Below, piece by piece: positions 1-6,911 of a stretch of 58,354 nucleotides of DNA (positions are counted from its first letter, which is position 1; each line of letters starts with the position of its first letter). Location: NCBI RefSeq assembly GCF_031180885.1, contig NZ_JAPSLK010000053.1, positions 1-58,354 on the forward strand, written 5' to 3'. Made by a program: the position numbers and the translations under genes. The notes beneath the pieces are model-generated. The model had not been told where the DNA came from. It was given only the letters and a program-made list of their open reading frames with translations, and ran no database searches. This DNA is from Saccharothrix sp. (GTDB lineage: Bacteria > Actinomycetota > Actinomycetes > Mycobacteriales > Pseudonocardiaceae).

Positions 1-135
1 GCGAACTCGCCGTCCTGGTCGCCGAACACCCGGTCCGGGAGCGGTTGCGCGGTCAGCTGATGCGGTGGCCGGTGTGGTGGACAGCGCCCCCGCGACGGCC
101 ACTCCGCCCAAGATGGTGAGAAGCTTGCGGATCAC
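1..135 (-). CDS. Secreted protein, N-terminal part only
   Basis: Only the first 45 codons lie in the window; the gene runs off the left edge. It starts at GTG (135-133) after a GAGGGG ribosome-binding sequence about 8 nt upstream. The translation opens MIRKLLTILGGVAVAGALST and continues TPATASAD, a standard Sec signal peptide with a likely cut after ATASA. The following residues are Gly/Pro/Arg-rich and give no family. Function unknown. A perfect inverted repeat (155-177) lies just upstream and could be its operator. Confidence 0.6.
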   Translation of the reverse strand, partial: MIRKLLTILGGVAVAGALSTTPATASADRATAPGPGVRRPGRRVR

Positions 136-154
136 TGGTGGTTCCCCTCGTGTG

Positions 155-177
155 GTCAGGCATTTTCCTTGCCTGAC
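155..177. promoter_or_regulatory. Perfect inverted repeat, 8-bp arms
   Basis: GTCAGGCA (155-162), 7-nt spacer, TGCCTGAC (170-177). It lies between the end of the LysR gene (stop at 209) and the start of the secreted-protein gene (GTG at 135). It could be an operator for the latter or a weak terminator for lysR. The short arms and absence of a T-run make an operator at least as likely. Confidence 0.4.
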
Positions 178-208
178 AACCACTCTCGCGATGCGTCCTA
201 AGTAGTTT

Positions 209-1090
209 CTAACCGCGACCGGTCATCGCCTGAGCGCGTTCGCGGACAAGCTCGCCGAGCAGGCGCAGCGCCGGCGAGGTGGAGTCGCGGCGCCACACCA
301 GGTCCAGGCCGACCGACGGCGGTTCCGCGAAGCGCAGCACGGTGGTGCCGGGCGGGCGGTGCGCGCCCAGGGTCTCGGTGACCACGGTGAACGTCTCGGC
401 GGTCAACTCGTCGAACCGCCGCCAGCCCGGCATGCGCGAGTCCCGGACCACCGTGCCGGGGCGCAGCGCGGACAGGACCGTGGCGCGCCACGACGGCAGG
501 TGCCGAGGTGACAGGAGGACGTGGCTCCCGACCAGGTCGGCAGGCGTCACTGTGTCCGAAGTGGACAGCCGGTGCCGGTCGGCGACCACGACGACCAGGT
601 CTTCGCGGTGCACCGTCAAGCGGTCCAGGTCGGGGTCGTCGGGGATGCTGCGGGACAGGGCCGCGTCGAACCGTCCCGTGCGGAGCCCTTCGGCCAGTTC
701 CGCCGACCACGCCTCGGTGGTCTCCACCCGCAACCCCGGGTAGCGCCGCGACACGGCGTCCACCAGGTTCGGCACGGTCTCGAAGGCCGCGCTGACCACG
801 TGCCCCAGGCGGACCGTGCCGAACTCGCCCCGCCCCGCCGCGCGCGTGAGGTCGGCCAACCGGTCGGCCTCGCCCAGGATGCGCCGGGCCGACGCCACGA
901 ACACCCGCCCCGCGTCGGTCAACGCCGTGGGCCGCCGGGTGAACAGGTCGACACCGAGGGTCCGCTCCAGGTGCCCGATCTGCCGGCTCAACGCGGGCTG
1001 CGCGACGTGCAGGCGGTCGGCGGCGCGCTGGAAGCCGCCCTCGTCGGCGACGGTCACGACGTAGCGCATGAGCCGCAGGTCCATCGACAT
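209..1090 (-). CDS. LysR-family transcriptional regulator
   Basis: A 293-aa protein of normal LysR length. The N-terminus (MDLRLMRYVVTVADEGGF, then QRAADRLHVAQPALSRQI) is the typical LysR winged helix-turn-helix over residues 1-60, followed by the linker ERTLGVDLFTRR and a periplasmic-binding-protein-like effector domain. The ATG at 1090 (or 1084) is chosen because LysR proteins begin within a few residues of the MDLRxLRYF motif; an open frame further upstream is not LysR-like. It is divergent from the SMP-30-like gene, with 92 bp between the starts, the usual LysR arrangement for controlling the neighbour. Effector unknown. Confidence 0.88.
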   Translation of the reverse strand: MSMDLRLMRYVVTVADEGGFQRAADRLHVAQPALSRQIGHLERTLGVDLFTRRPTALTDAGRVFVASARRILGEADRLADLTRAAGRGEFGTVRLGHVVSAAFETVPNLVDAVSRRYPGLRVETTEAWSAELAEGLRTGRFDAALSRSIPDDPDLDRLTVHREDLVVVVADRHRLSTSDTVTPADLVGSHVLLSPRHLPSWRATVLSALRPGTVVRDSRMPGWRRFDELTAETFTVVTETLGAHRPPGTTVLRFAEPPSVGLDLVWRRDSTSPALRLLGELVRERAQAMTGRG

Positions 1091-1182
1091 GCCCGCAGGA
1101 TATGTCGCCAGGTCCACGCGGTATTGGAGGTGCCACGGCCGCACGGGTGAGACTTCCGCCCACAGTCCACCAGGGAGGATCC

Positions 1183-2106
1183 ATGCGCAGACGCGCTGTG
1201 TTGGCGGCGGTCGCCGCACTCGGGGTTTCGGTGCTCGTGCCGGGCACGGCGGGGGCGACCGCGTTCCCCACCCGGTTCCCGCTGCCCGACGGGTTCATGC
1301 CGGAGGGCATCGCGATCGGCCCGTGGCCCACCGCGTACTTCGGCTCGCGCGCCGACGGCTCGATCTTCCAGGTCGACCTGGCCACCGGCCGGGGCCGGGT
1401 GCTCGCGGCCGGGCCGGGCACCCCGTCGCTGGGGCTCAAGGTGGACCCGCGCCGGGGCCGGCTGTTCGTCGCCGGCGGCACGGGCGGTGACCTCCGCGTC
1501 CTCGACGCCTTCTCCGGCCGCACGATCGCGACCTACCGGCTGTTCGACGGCGAGTCGTTCGTCAACGACCTGGTGATCACCCCGGACGCCGTGTGGGTCA
1601 CCGACTCCGACGAGCCGACCCTGTACCGCCTGCCGCTCGGCCCGTGCGGCGAACTGCCCGAACCCGCGCAGGTCACCCGCGTGCCGCTGACCGGCGAGAT
1701 GGAGGACGTCCCGGACGTCGCCAACGCCAACGGCATCGTCACGACCCCGGACGGCAGCGGTCTCGTCATCGGCCAGACCTCGACCGGCAAGCTGTTCCGC
1801 GTCGACCACCGGGGGGTCACGAAGGAGATCGACCTGGGCGGTGCCGTCCTGACCCGAAACGACGGCCTGCTCCGCGAGGGCCGCAACCTGTACGTGGTGC
1901 AGAACCGGGTCAACCTGTTCACCAAGCTGGAGCTGAGCGCCGACGCGGCGAGCGCCCGGGTGGTGGGCCAGATGACCGACCCGCGGTTCGACGTGCCCGC
2001 GACCGTCGCGGCCTGGGGCAACCGGTTCTACCTGGTCAACGGCCGGTTCAGCACCCCGCCGACACCGACCACCAGCTACGACGCCATCGCGATCGACAAG
2101 TTCTGA
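1183..2106 (+). CDS. Secreted SMP-30/gluconolactonase-like beta-propeller protein
   Basis: A 307-aa exported protein. The ATG at 1183 follows GGGAGG (1173-1178). Residues 1-27 form a signal peptide (MRRRAVLAAVAALGVSVLVP, then GTAGATA). The rest consists of repeated propeller blades: PEGIAIGPWPTAYFGSRADG, GLKVDPRRGRLFVAGG, FVNDLVITPDAVWVTDSDEP, NANGIVTTPDGSGLVIGQ, TRNDGLLREGRNLYVVQN. These resemble SMP-30/gluconolactonase/LRE and NHL-type propellers, which include sugar lactonases. The metal-binding lactonase residues cannot be assigned with confidence, so enzymatic activity is unproven. Likely controlled by the divergent LysR regulator. A long hairpin follows the stop. Confidence 0.75.
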   Translation: MRRRAVLAAVAALGVSVLVPGTAGATAFPTRFPLPDGFMPEGIAIGPWPTAYFGSRADGSIFQVDLATGRGRVLAAGPGTPSLGLKVDPRRGRLFVAGGTGGDLRVLDAFSGRTIATYRLFDGESFVNDLVITPDAVWVTDSDEPTLYRLPLGPCGELPEPAQVTRVPLTGEMEDVPDVANANGIVTTPDGSGLVIGQTSTGKLFRVDHRGVTKEIDLGGAVLTRNDGLLREGRNLYVVQNRVNLFTKLELSADAASARVVGQMTDPRFDVPATVAAWGNRFYLVNGRFSTPPTPTTSYDAIAIDKF

Positions 2107-2122
2107 CGCTGGGCGGGCGGGT

Positions 2123-2173
2123 CGGTCGGCGAGGTGGCGGTCACGCACGGCGGTGCCGCCACCTCGCCGACCG
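2123..2173. terminator. 18-bp hairpin between convergent genes
   Basis: Perfect arms CGGTCGGCGAGGTGGCGG (2123-2140) and its complement (2156-2173) with a 15-nt loop. It lies between the SMP-30-like gene (stop at 2106) and yjfF (minus strand, stop at 2176). No T-run is present, as is common for actinobacterial terminators; it could serve both strands. Confidence 0.75.
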
Positions 2174-2175
2174 GC

Positions 2176-3150
2176 TCACGCCGACGAGCGCCGCACGATG
2201 AGCCTGTGCAGCACGATGAACGCCAGCAGCAGCGCCCCGATCACGATCTTCGTCCACCACGAGTTCAACGTGCCGTCGAAGCTGATGATCGTCTGGATCG
2301 TCCCCAGCACCAGCGCGCCCACCACCGACCCGAGCACGTAACCCGAGCCACCGGCCAGCAACGTCCCGCCGATGACGACCGCCGCGATGGCCTCCAGCTC
2401 CATGCCCACCGCGTGCAACCCGTACCCCGACGCGGTGTAGAACGAGAACACCAGGCCCGCCAGCGACGAGCAGAACCCGCTCACCACGTACACGCCGACC
2501 TTGGTGAACCCGACCTTCAACCCCATCAGCCGCGCCGAGGGCTCGCTGCCGCCCAACGCGTACACGGTCCGGCCGAACCGGGTCAGGTGCAGCACGTACA
2601 TCGCCGCCAGCAGCACCGCCACCGCGATGAGCACGTTGTTCGTGATGGACACCCCGCCACCGAGCGCGATGCGGTCCATGCCCAGCGCCCGGTAGCCCTT
2701 GTCCTTGATGCTGATGGACTCGATGCTGATCACGAAGCACAGCCCGCGCGCCAGGAACATGCCGGCCAGCGTCACGATGAACGGCTGCACGTCGAACTTG
2801 TGGATCATCAGACCCATCAGCAGCCCGAGCACCGACCCGGTCAGCAGCACCACCACGATCACCAGCGGCACCGGCCAGCCGGCCTTCACCCCGGCGGCGG
2901 CGATCATCGTGGACAGCGCCAGCACCGACCCCACCGACAGGTCGATGCCGCCGGTCAGGATCACGAACGTCATGCCCACGGCGAGCACGATCAGGTGCGC
3001 GTTGTCGATGAACAGGTTCGCGAACACCTGACCGGACGCGAAGTTCTCGAACGACACCGACCCCGCGCCGAACGTCAGCACGAACAACGCGAACGTGGCC
3101 ACCACGGGCAGGTGCCGCGAGGGCACCTTTGAGACAGACAGGGTAGCCAT
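2176..3150 (-). CDS. yjfF: Sugar ABC transporter permease, YjfF type
   Basis: A 324-aa inner-membrane permease of the BPD_transp_2 (ribose/galactofuranose) family. The segment AVGMTFVILTGGIDLSVGSV is the family signature; about eight to ten hydrophobic segments follow, with AVVIGGTLLAGGSGYVLGSV near the end. It is the last gene of a four-gene set in the order YtfQ, YtfR, YtfT, YjfF seen in E. coli. Its ATG shares one base with the ytfT stop (TGATG), so translation is coupled. In E. coli this system imports galactofuranose. Here, beside arabinofuranosidases, L-arabinofuranose or short arabino-oligosaccharides are the likely cargo (inference). Confidence 0.87.
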   Translation of the reverse strand: MATLSVSKVPSRHLPVVATFALFVLTFGAGSVSFENFASGQVFANLFIDNAHLIVLAVGMTFVILTGGIDLSVGSVLALSTMIAAAGVKAGWPVPLVIVVVLLTGSVLGLLMGLMIHKFDVQPFIVTLAGMFLARGLCFVISIESISIKDKGYRALGMDRIALGGGVSITNNVLIAVAVLLAAMYVLHLTRFGRTVYALGGSEPSARLMGLKVGFTKVGVYVVSGFCSSLAGLVFSFYTASGYGLHAVGMELEAIAAVVIGGTLLAGGSGYVLGSVVGALVLGTIQTIISFDGTLNSWWTKIVIGALLLAFIVLHRLIVRRSSA

Positions 3151-4169
3151 CAGCTCGCCACCTCCTGCGGCTTCAACACTTCCGCGACCGGCCTCTTGGG
3201 TCGCCGCCGGAACAACGCCTGCACCTTCGGCGACTGGAACAGGATCACCACGACGACCACGACCGCCTTGAACACCAACGTGATCTCCGGCGCGATGCCC
3301 GCCGTGTACACGGTCGTCGTCAGCGTCTGGATCACCAGCGCGCCCAGCAACGTCCCGGTGAGCGAGTACCGCCCGCCCGCCAGCGACGTGCCGCCGATGA
3401 CCACGGCCAGGATCGCGTCCATCTCGATCCACAGACCGGCGTTGTTGGCGTCCGCCGCGCTCACGTTCGAGCTGATCATCAGCCCGGCCACGCCCGCGCA
3501 CAGCGCCGCGAACACGTACACCGTCCAGATGATCGTCCGCGACTGCACGCCCGCGAGCCTGCTGGCCTCCGGGTTCACCCCGACCGCCTCGATCAGCAGC
3601 CCCAGCGCGGTCTTGCGGGTCGCGACCGCGACCAGCGCCAACACCGCCACGCTGATCAGGATCGCCAGCGGCAGCAGCACGAACCCCGCGCCCACCGACC
3701 GGTAGGTCTCGTTGTTCACGGTGATGATCTGGCCGTCGGTCACCAGCATCGCGATGCCGCGCCCGGCCGTCATCAGCACCAGCGTGGCCACGATCGGCTG
3801 AATCCTCAGCACCGCGACCAGGAACCCGTTCCACAACCCCAGGACCAGGCACAGCCCCAACGAGATCGCCATGCCCACCAACGCCGTCGACGCGCTGCCC
3901 GGGTCACTGGAAGTAGCGATGTACTCGCACGTCACCGCCGCCGCGATGGCCACCACCGCACCCACCGACAGGTCGATGCCCCGGGTCGCGATCACCAGCG
4001 TCATGCCCAGCGCGATCAACAGCGTCGGCGCGCCGTTCTTGAGGATGTCGATCACGCTGCCGTACAGGTGCCCGTCCTGCATCCGGATCGAGAAGAACGA
4101 CGGCGTCACCACGACGTTGAGCACCAGCAGCGCCACGAGCGCGCCCAGGGCCCACCACAGCCGGTTCAC
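3150..4169 (-). CDS. ytfT: Sugar ABC transporter permease, YtfT type
   Basis: A 339-aa integral-membrane permease. It starts at GTG (4169), overlapping the ytfR stop by 4 nt (GTGA). The N-terminus VNRLWWALGALVALLVLNVV is a membrane segment. The family signature ALGMTLVIATRGIDLSVGAV is present, and AVVIGGTSLAGGRYSLTGTL matches the conserved C-terminal loop region. It pairs with YjfF to form the heteromeric channel of the furanose importer. Its sequence is clearly related to but distinct from the neighbouring permease, as expected for the two-permease YtfT/YjfF system. Confidence 0.88.
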   Translation of the reverse strand: MNRLWWALGALVALLVLNVVVTPSFFSIRMQDGHLYGSVIDILKNGAPTLLIALGMTLVIATRGIDLSVGAVVAIAAAVTCEYIATSSDPGSASTALVGMAISLGLCLVLGLWNGFLVAVLRIQPIVATLVLMTAGRGIAMLVTDGQIITVNNETYRSVGAGFVLLPLAILISVAVLALVAVATRKTALGLLIEAVGVNPEASRLAGVQSRTIIWTVYVFAALCAGVAGLMISSNVSAADANNAGLWIEMDAILAVVIGGTSLAGGRYSLTGTLLGALVIQTLTTTVYTAGIAPEITLVFKAVVVVVVILFQSPKVQALFRRRPKRPVAEVLKPQEVAS

Positions 4170-5665
4170 GCGGCGGCCCTCCCGCCCGCGATGTGCGCCA
4201 TGACCTCGTCCACGTCCGTGCCGCGCAGCTCGGCGACCTTGCGCCGGTCCCGCAGCACCACCACGCGGTCGGACACCCGCACGACCTCCTCCAACTCGGC
4301 GGAGATGAACACCACCGCCACCCCCTCGGCCGCCAGTTCCGCGACCAGCTTCTGGATCTGCGCCTTGGCGCCCACGTCGATGCCGCGCGTCGGCTCGTCC
4401 AGCACCAGCAGCTTCGGCTTGGTCACCAGCCACCGGGCGAGCAGCACCTTCTGCTGGTTGCCGCCGGAGAGGTTGCGGATCGGCGTGTCCGGGGTGGCGG
4501 GCCGGATGTCCAGCATCGCCACGTACTTCTCCACCAGCTCGTCCTTGGTGCGCTTGGACAGCGGCCGGGTCCAGCCCCGCGAGGCCTGCAACGCCAGCAC
4601 CAGGTTGTCCCGCACGCTCAGGTCCGCCACCAGGCCCTCGGCCTTGCGGTCCTCCGAGCAGAACCCGATGCCCGCCGAGATCGCCTGCCGCGGCCCGCGC
4701 AGGTGCAGCGGCTTGCCGTCGAACTCCAACGTGCCCGAGTCGGCCTTGTCCGCGCCGAACAGCAGCCGCGCCAGCTCCGTGCGCCCCGACCCGAGCAGCC
4801 CGGCGAGCCCGACCACCTCGCCCGCCCGCACCTCCAGGTCGAACGGCTCCACCGCGCCCTTGCGGCCCAACCCGGTGGCGCGCAACAGCACCGCCCGCTC
4901 GTCCACCGGGTGCGTCTGCTGCTCCAACTCCTCCAGCACGCTCAGCTCGCGGCCCAGCATCGCGGACACCAGGTCCAGCCGGCTCAGCTCGGCCGTGCGG
5001 TACTCGCCGACCAGCCGGCCGTTGCGCAGCACCGTCATCCGGTCGGAGATCTCGTAGACCTGCTCCAGGAAGTGCGAGACGAACAGGATCGCCACGCCCT
5101 CGTCGCGCAGCACGCGCATGATCCGGAACAGCTCCGCCACCTCGCCCGCGTCCAGGCTGGACGTCGGCTCGTCCAGGATCAGCACCTGGCACTCCACCGC
5201 GACCGCCCGCGCGATCGCCACCAGCTGCTGCACGGCGATCGGGTGGTCGGCCAGCACCGAACCGGGGTCGATGGCCAACCCCATGCGCTCCAACAGCTCC
5301 GCGGCCCGGCGCCGGGTCGCGCGGCCGTCGATGCGGCCGAACCGGCGGGGTTCGCGGCCCAGCAGGATGTTCTCCGCGACGGTGAGGTTCCCGCAGAGGT
5401 TGACCTCCTGGTAGACGGTGCTGATCCCGGCGTCCTGCGCCTGCCCGGGTCCGTGGAAGGAGACCTCCTCACCGCGCAACCGGATCAGCCCGGTCGGCTT
5501 GTGCACGCCGGTGAGGGCCTTGATGAGGGTGGACTTGCCGGCGCCGTTCTCGCCCATCAGGGCGTGCACCTCGCCGGGGAACAGCCGGAAATCGACGCCT
5601 TGCAGCGCCTTGACGCCGGGGAACTCCACCGAGATGCCCCGCATGTCGACGACCGGTTCGGTCAT
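4166..5665 (-). CDS. ytfR: Sugar ABC transporter ATP-binding protein, YtfR type
   Basis: A 499-aa duplicated ATPase of the carbohydrate-uptake CUT2 class, matching E. coli YtfR (about 500 aa). The first half has Walker A GENGAGKS and Walker B LILDEPTSSLD. In the second half the P-loop region is degenerate (GLLGSGRTEL), but the signature LSGGNQQKVLLARW and Walker B LLVLDEPTRGID are present. This asymmetry is normal for RbsA/YtfR/MglA. The ATG at 5665 is used because MTEPVVDMRGISVEFPGVKA is the usual N-terminus. It powers uptake through YtfT/YjfF and lies 68 bp after ytfQ, separated by a strong hairpin. Confidence 0.9.
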   Translation of the reverse strand: MTEPVVDMRGISVEFPGVKALQGVDFRLFPGEVHALMGENGAGKSTLIKALTGVHKPTGLIRLRGEEVSFHGPGQAQDAGISTVYQEVNLCGNLTVAENILLGREPRRFGRIDGRATRRRAAELLERMGLAIDPGSVLADHPIAVQQLVAIARAVAVECQVLILDEPTSSLDAGEVAELFRIMRVLRDEGVAILFVSHFLEQVYEISDRMTVLRNGRLVGEYRTAELSRLDLVSAMLGRELSVLEELEQQTHPVDERAVLLRATGLGRKGAVEPFDLEVRAGEVVGLAGLLGSGRTELARLLFGADKADSGTLEFDGKPLHLRGPRQAISAGIGFCSEDRKAEGLVADLSVRDNLVLALQASRGWTRPLSKRTKDELVEKYVAMLDIRPATPDTPIRNLSGGNQQKVLLARWLVTKPKLLVLDEPTRGIDVGAKAQIQKLVAELAAEGVAVVFISAELEEVVRVSDRVVVLRDRRKVAELRGTDVDEVMAHIAGGRAAA

Positions 5666-5687
5666 GGATCTGCCTTCGTGGGTGCGT

Positions 5688-5730
5688 CGGAGCGGTCCCC
5701 GTCGCGCCCACCGCGACGGGGACCGCTCCG
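5688..5730 (-). terminator. 19-bp hairpin between ytfQ and ytfR (partial terminator or mRNA stabiliser)
   Basis: Perfect 19-bp arms CGGAGCGGTCCCCGTCGCG (5688-5706) and complement (5712-5730) with a 5-nt loop, immediately after the ytfQ stop and before the ytfR start. Such intercistronic hairpins after binding-protein genes usually raise the binding protein's mRNA level relative to the ATPase and permeases, by 3'-end protection or partial termination. The structure is plain in the sequence; the role is inferred. Confidence 0.75.
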
Positions 5731-5733
5731 GGG

Positions 5734-6711
5734 TCAGTACTGCCGGGTCGGCAGCGCGGCCTTGGCCTGCTCCTGGGTGAACGTGGTCTCCTCGGTCACC
5801 ACCCGCTTGGGCACCTGCTCGCCCGCCACGACCTTCTTCGCCAGCTCCATGAGCTGCTTGCCCAGCAGCGGGCTGCACTCGACGATGTAGTTGATCTCGC
5901 CGGCCGCCAGCGCGGTCATGCCGTCCTTCACCGCGTCCACGGTGATGATCCGGATGTCCTTGCCGGGCACCTTGCCCGCCGCCTTGATGGCCTCGATGGC
6001 GCCCAGGCCCATGTCGTCGTTGTGCGCGTACACCACGTCGATCTTCGGCACGGACTTCAGGAACGCCTCCATGACCTGCTTGCCGCCGGACCGGGTGAAG
6101 TCACCCGTCTGCGACGCGACGACCTTGATGTCGGGCTTCGACGCGATGGTCTCCGCGAAGCCCTTCTTGCGGTCGTTGGCGGGCGCGGAACCGGTCGTGC
6201 CCTGCAGCTCCACGACGTTCACCGGGCCGCCGGCGTTCTCCGCCAGCCACTTGCCGGCCTTGCGGCCCTCCTCCACGAAGTCCGACCCGAGGAAGGTCGC
6301 GTAGAGCGACTCGTCGTCGGAGTCGATCGCGCGGTCGGTGAGGATCACCGGGATGTTCGCGGCCTTGGCCTCCTCCAGCACCGCGTCCCAGCCGGTCTCC
6401 ACGACCGGGCTGAACGCGATGACGTCCACCTTCTGCTGGATGAACGACCGGATCGCCTTGATCTGGTTCTCCTGCTTCTGCTGGCCGTCGGAGAACTTCA
6501 GGTCGATCCCGGCCGCCTTGGCCTCGTCCTGGATCGACTTGGTGTTCGCCGTGCGCCACCCGCTCTCCGCACCCACCTGGGCGAAGCCCATGGTGATGCC
6601 GTCCTTGCTCCCGCCGCTGTTCGTCGACGACGCCCCGCCGTCGCCGGAACCGCACGCGGTCAGCACGCTCAGCAGGACCACGCCTGCGGCTGCCGTGATC
6701 TTCTTCAGCAC
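5734..6711 (-). CDS. ytfQ: Furanose sugar-binding lipoprotein, YtfQ type
   Basis: A 325-aa extracellular solute-binding lipoprotein of the periplasmic-binding-protein type I fold. The GTG start (6711) follows GGAGGA. The lipobox LLSVLTAC gives lipidation at Cys20. The mature protein reads MGFAQVGAESGWRTANT, DGQQKQENQIKAIRSFI, DRKKGFAETI and VYAHNDDMGLGAIEAIKAAG, which align closely with E. coli YtfQ, a galactofuranose-binding protein. It is the first gene of the importer operon and is read from a promoter with a LacI-type operator (6765-6776). The adjacent arabinofuranosidases suggest arabinofuranose as ligand; this is an inference. Confidence 0.9.
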   Translation of the reverse strand: MLKKITAAAGVVLLSVLTACGSGDGGASSTNSGGSKDGITMGFAQVGAESGWRTANTKSIQDEAKAAGIDLKFSDGQQKQENQIKAIRSFIQQKVDVIAFSPVVETGWDAVLEEAKAANIPVILTDRAIDSDDESLYATFLGSDFVEEGRKAGKWLAENAGGPVNVVELQGTTGSAPANDRKKGFAETIASKPDIKVVASQTGDFTRSGGKQVMEAFLKSVPKIDVVYAHNDDMGLGAIEAIKAAGKVPGKDIRIITVDAVKDGMTALAAGEINYIVECSPLLGKQLMELAKKVVAGEQVPKRVVTEETTFTQEQAKAALPTRQY

Positions 6712-6761
6712 TGGCTTTTCCTCCGAGTTCCACCGCGGTGACCGTGGTCACTTGGTGGACA

Positions 6762-6790
6762 AGAGTGAGCGTTCACAACTGGTGAGTCAA
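6762..6790 (-). promoter_or_regulatory. Predicted ytfQ promoter
   Basis: On the minus strand TTGACT (6790-6785) is followed after 17 nt by CACTCT (6767-6762). The -35 matches consensus well and the -10 poorly. The LacI-type site 6765-6776 covers the -10 and part of the spacer, which fits repression. Confidence 0.4.
6765..6776. promoter_or_regulatory. LacI-type operator in front of ytfQ
   Basis: GTGAGCGTTCAC is a near-palindrome centred on CG (reverse complement GTGAACGCTCAC). It shares the GCG-centred core with the exact sites at 13189 and 14690 but is the most divergent of the set. It overlaps the predicted ytfQ promoter. Confidence 0.5.
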
Positions 6791-6817
6791 GGTCTTGGTT
6801 ACGACGATTTTGCATCG

Positions 6818-6847
6818 TTGACACTGTCCACTTGGGCGACCTATGTT
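6818..6847 (+). promoter_or_regulatory. Predicted promoter of the arabinanase operon
   Basis: TTGACA (6818-6823), an 18-nt spacer, then TATGTT (6842-6847): a near-consensus vegetative promoter. It points at the GH43 gene starting at 6912. The operator 6844-6857 overlaps the -10 element. Confidence 0.65.
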
Positions 6848-6857
6848 AGCGCTCACT
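6844..6857. promoter_or_regulatory. LacI-type operator in front of the GH43-GH51-GH43 genes
   Basis: TGTTAGCGCTCACT. The first half is identical to the TGTTAGCG half of the araB site at 14690-14703. It overlaps the -10 box of the promoter at 6818-6847, a position that would block RNA polymerase. Confidence 0.6.
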
Positions 6858-6911
6858 TTTGTGGCGCAGCGCAAAGCGCCGCCACGCCCCGACGACGACG
6901 AGGACGTCGGC

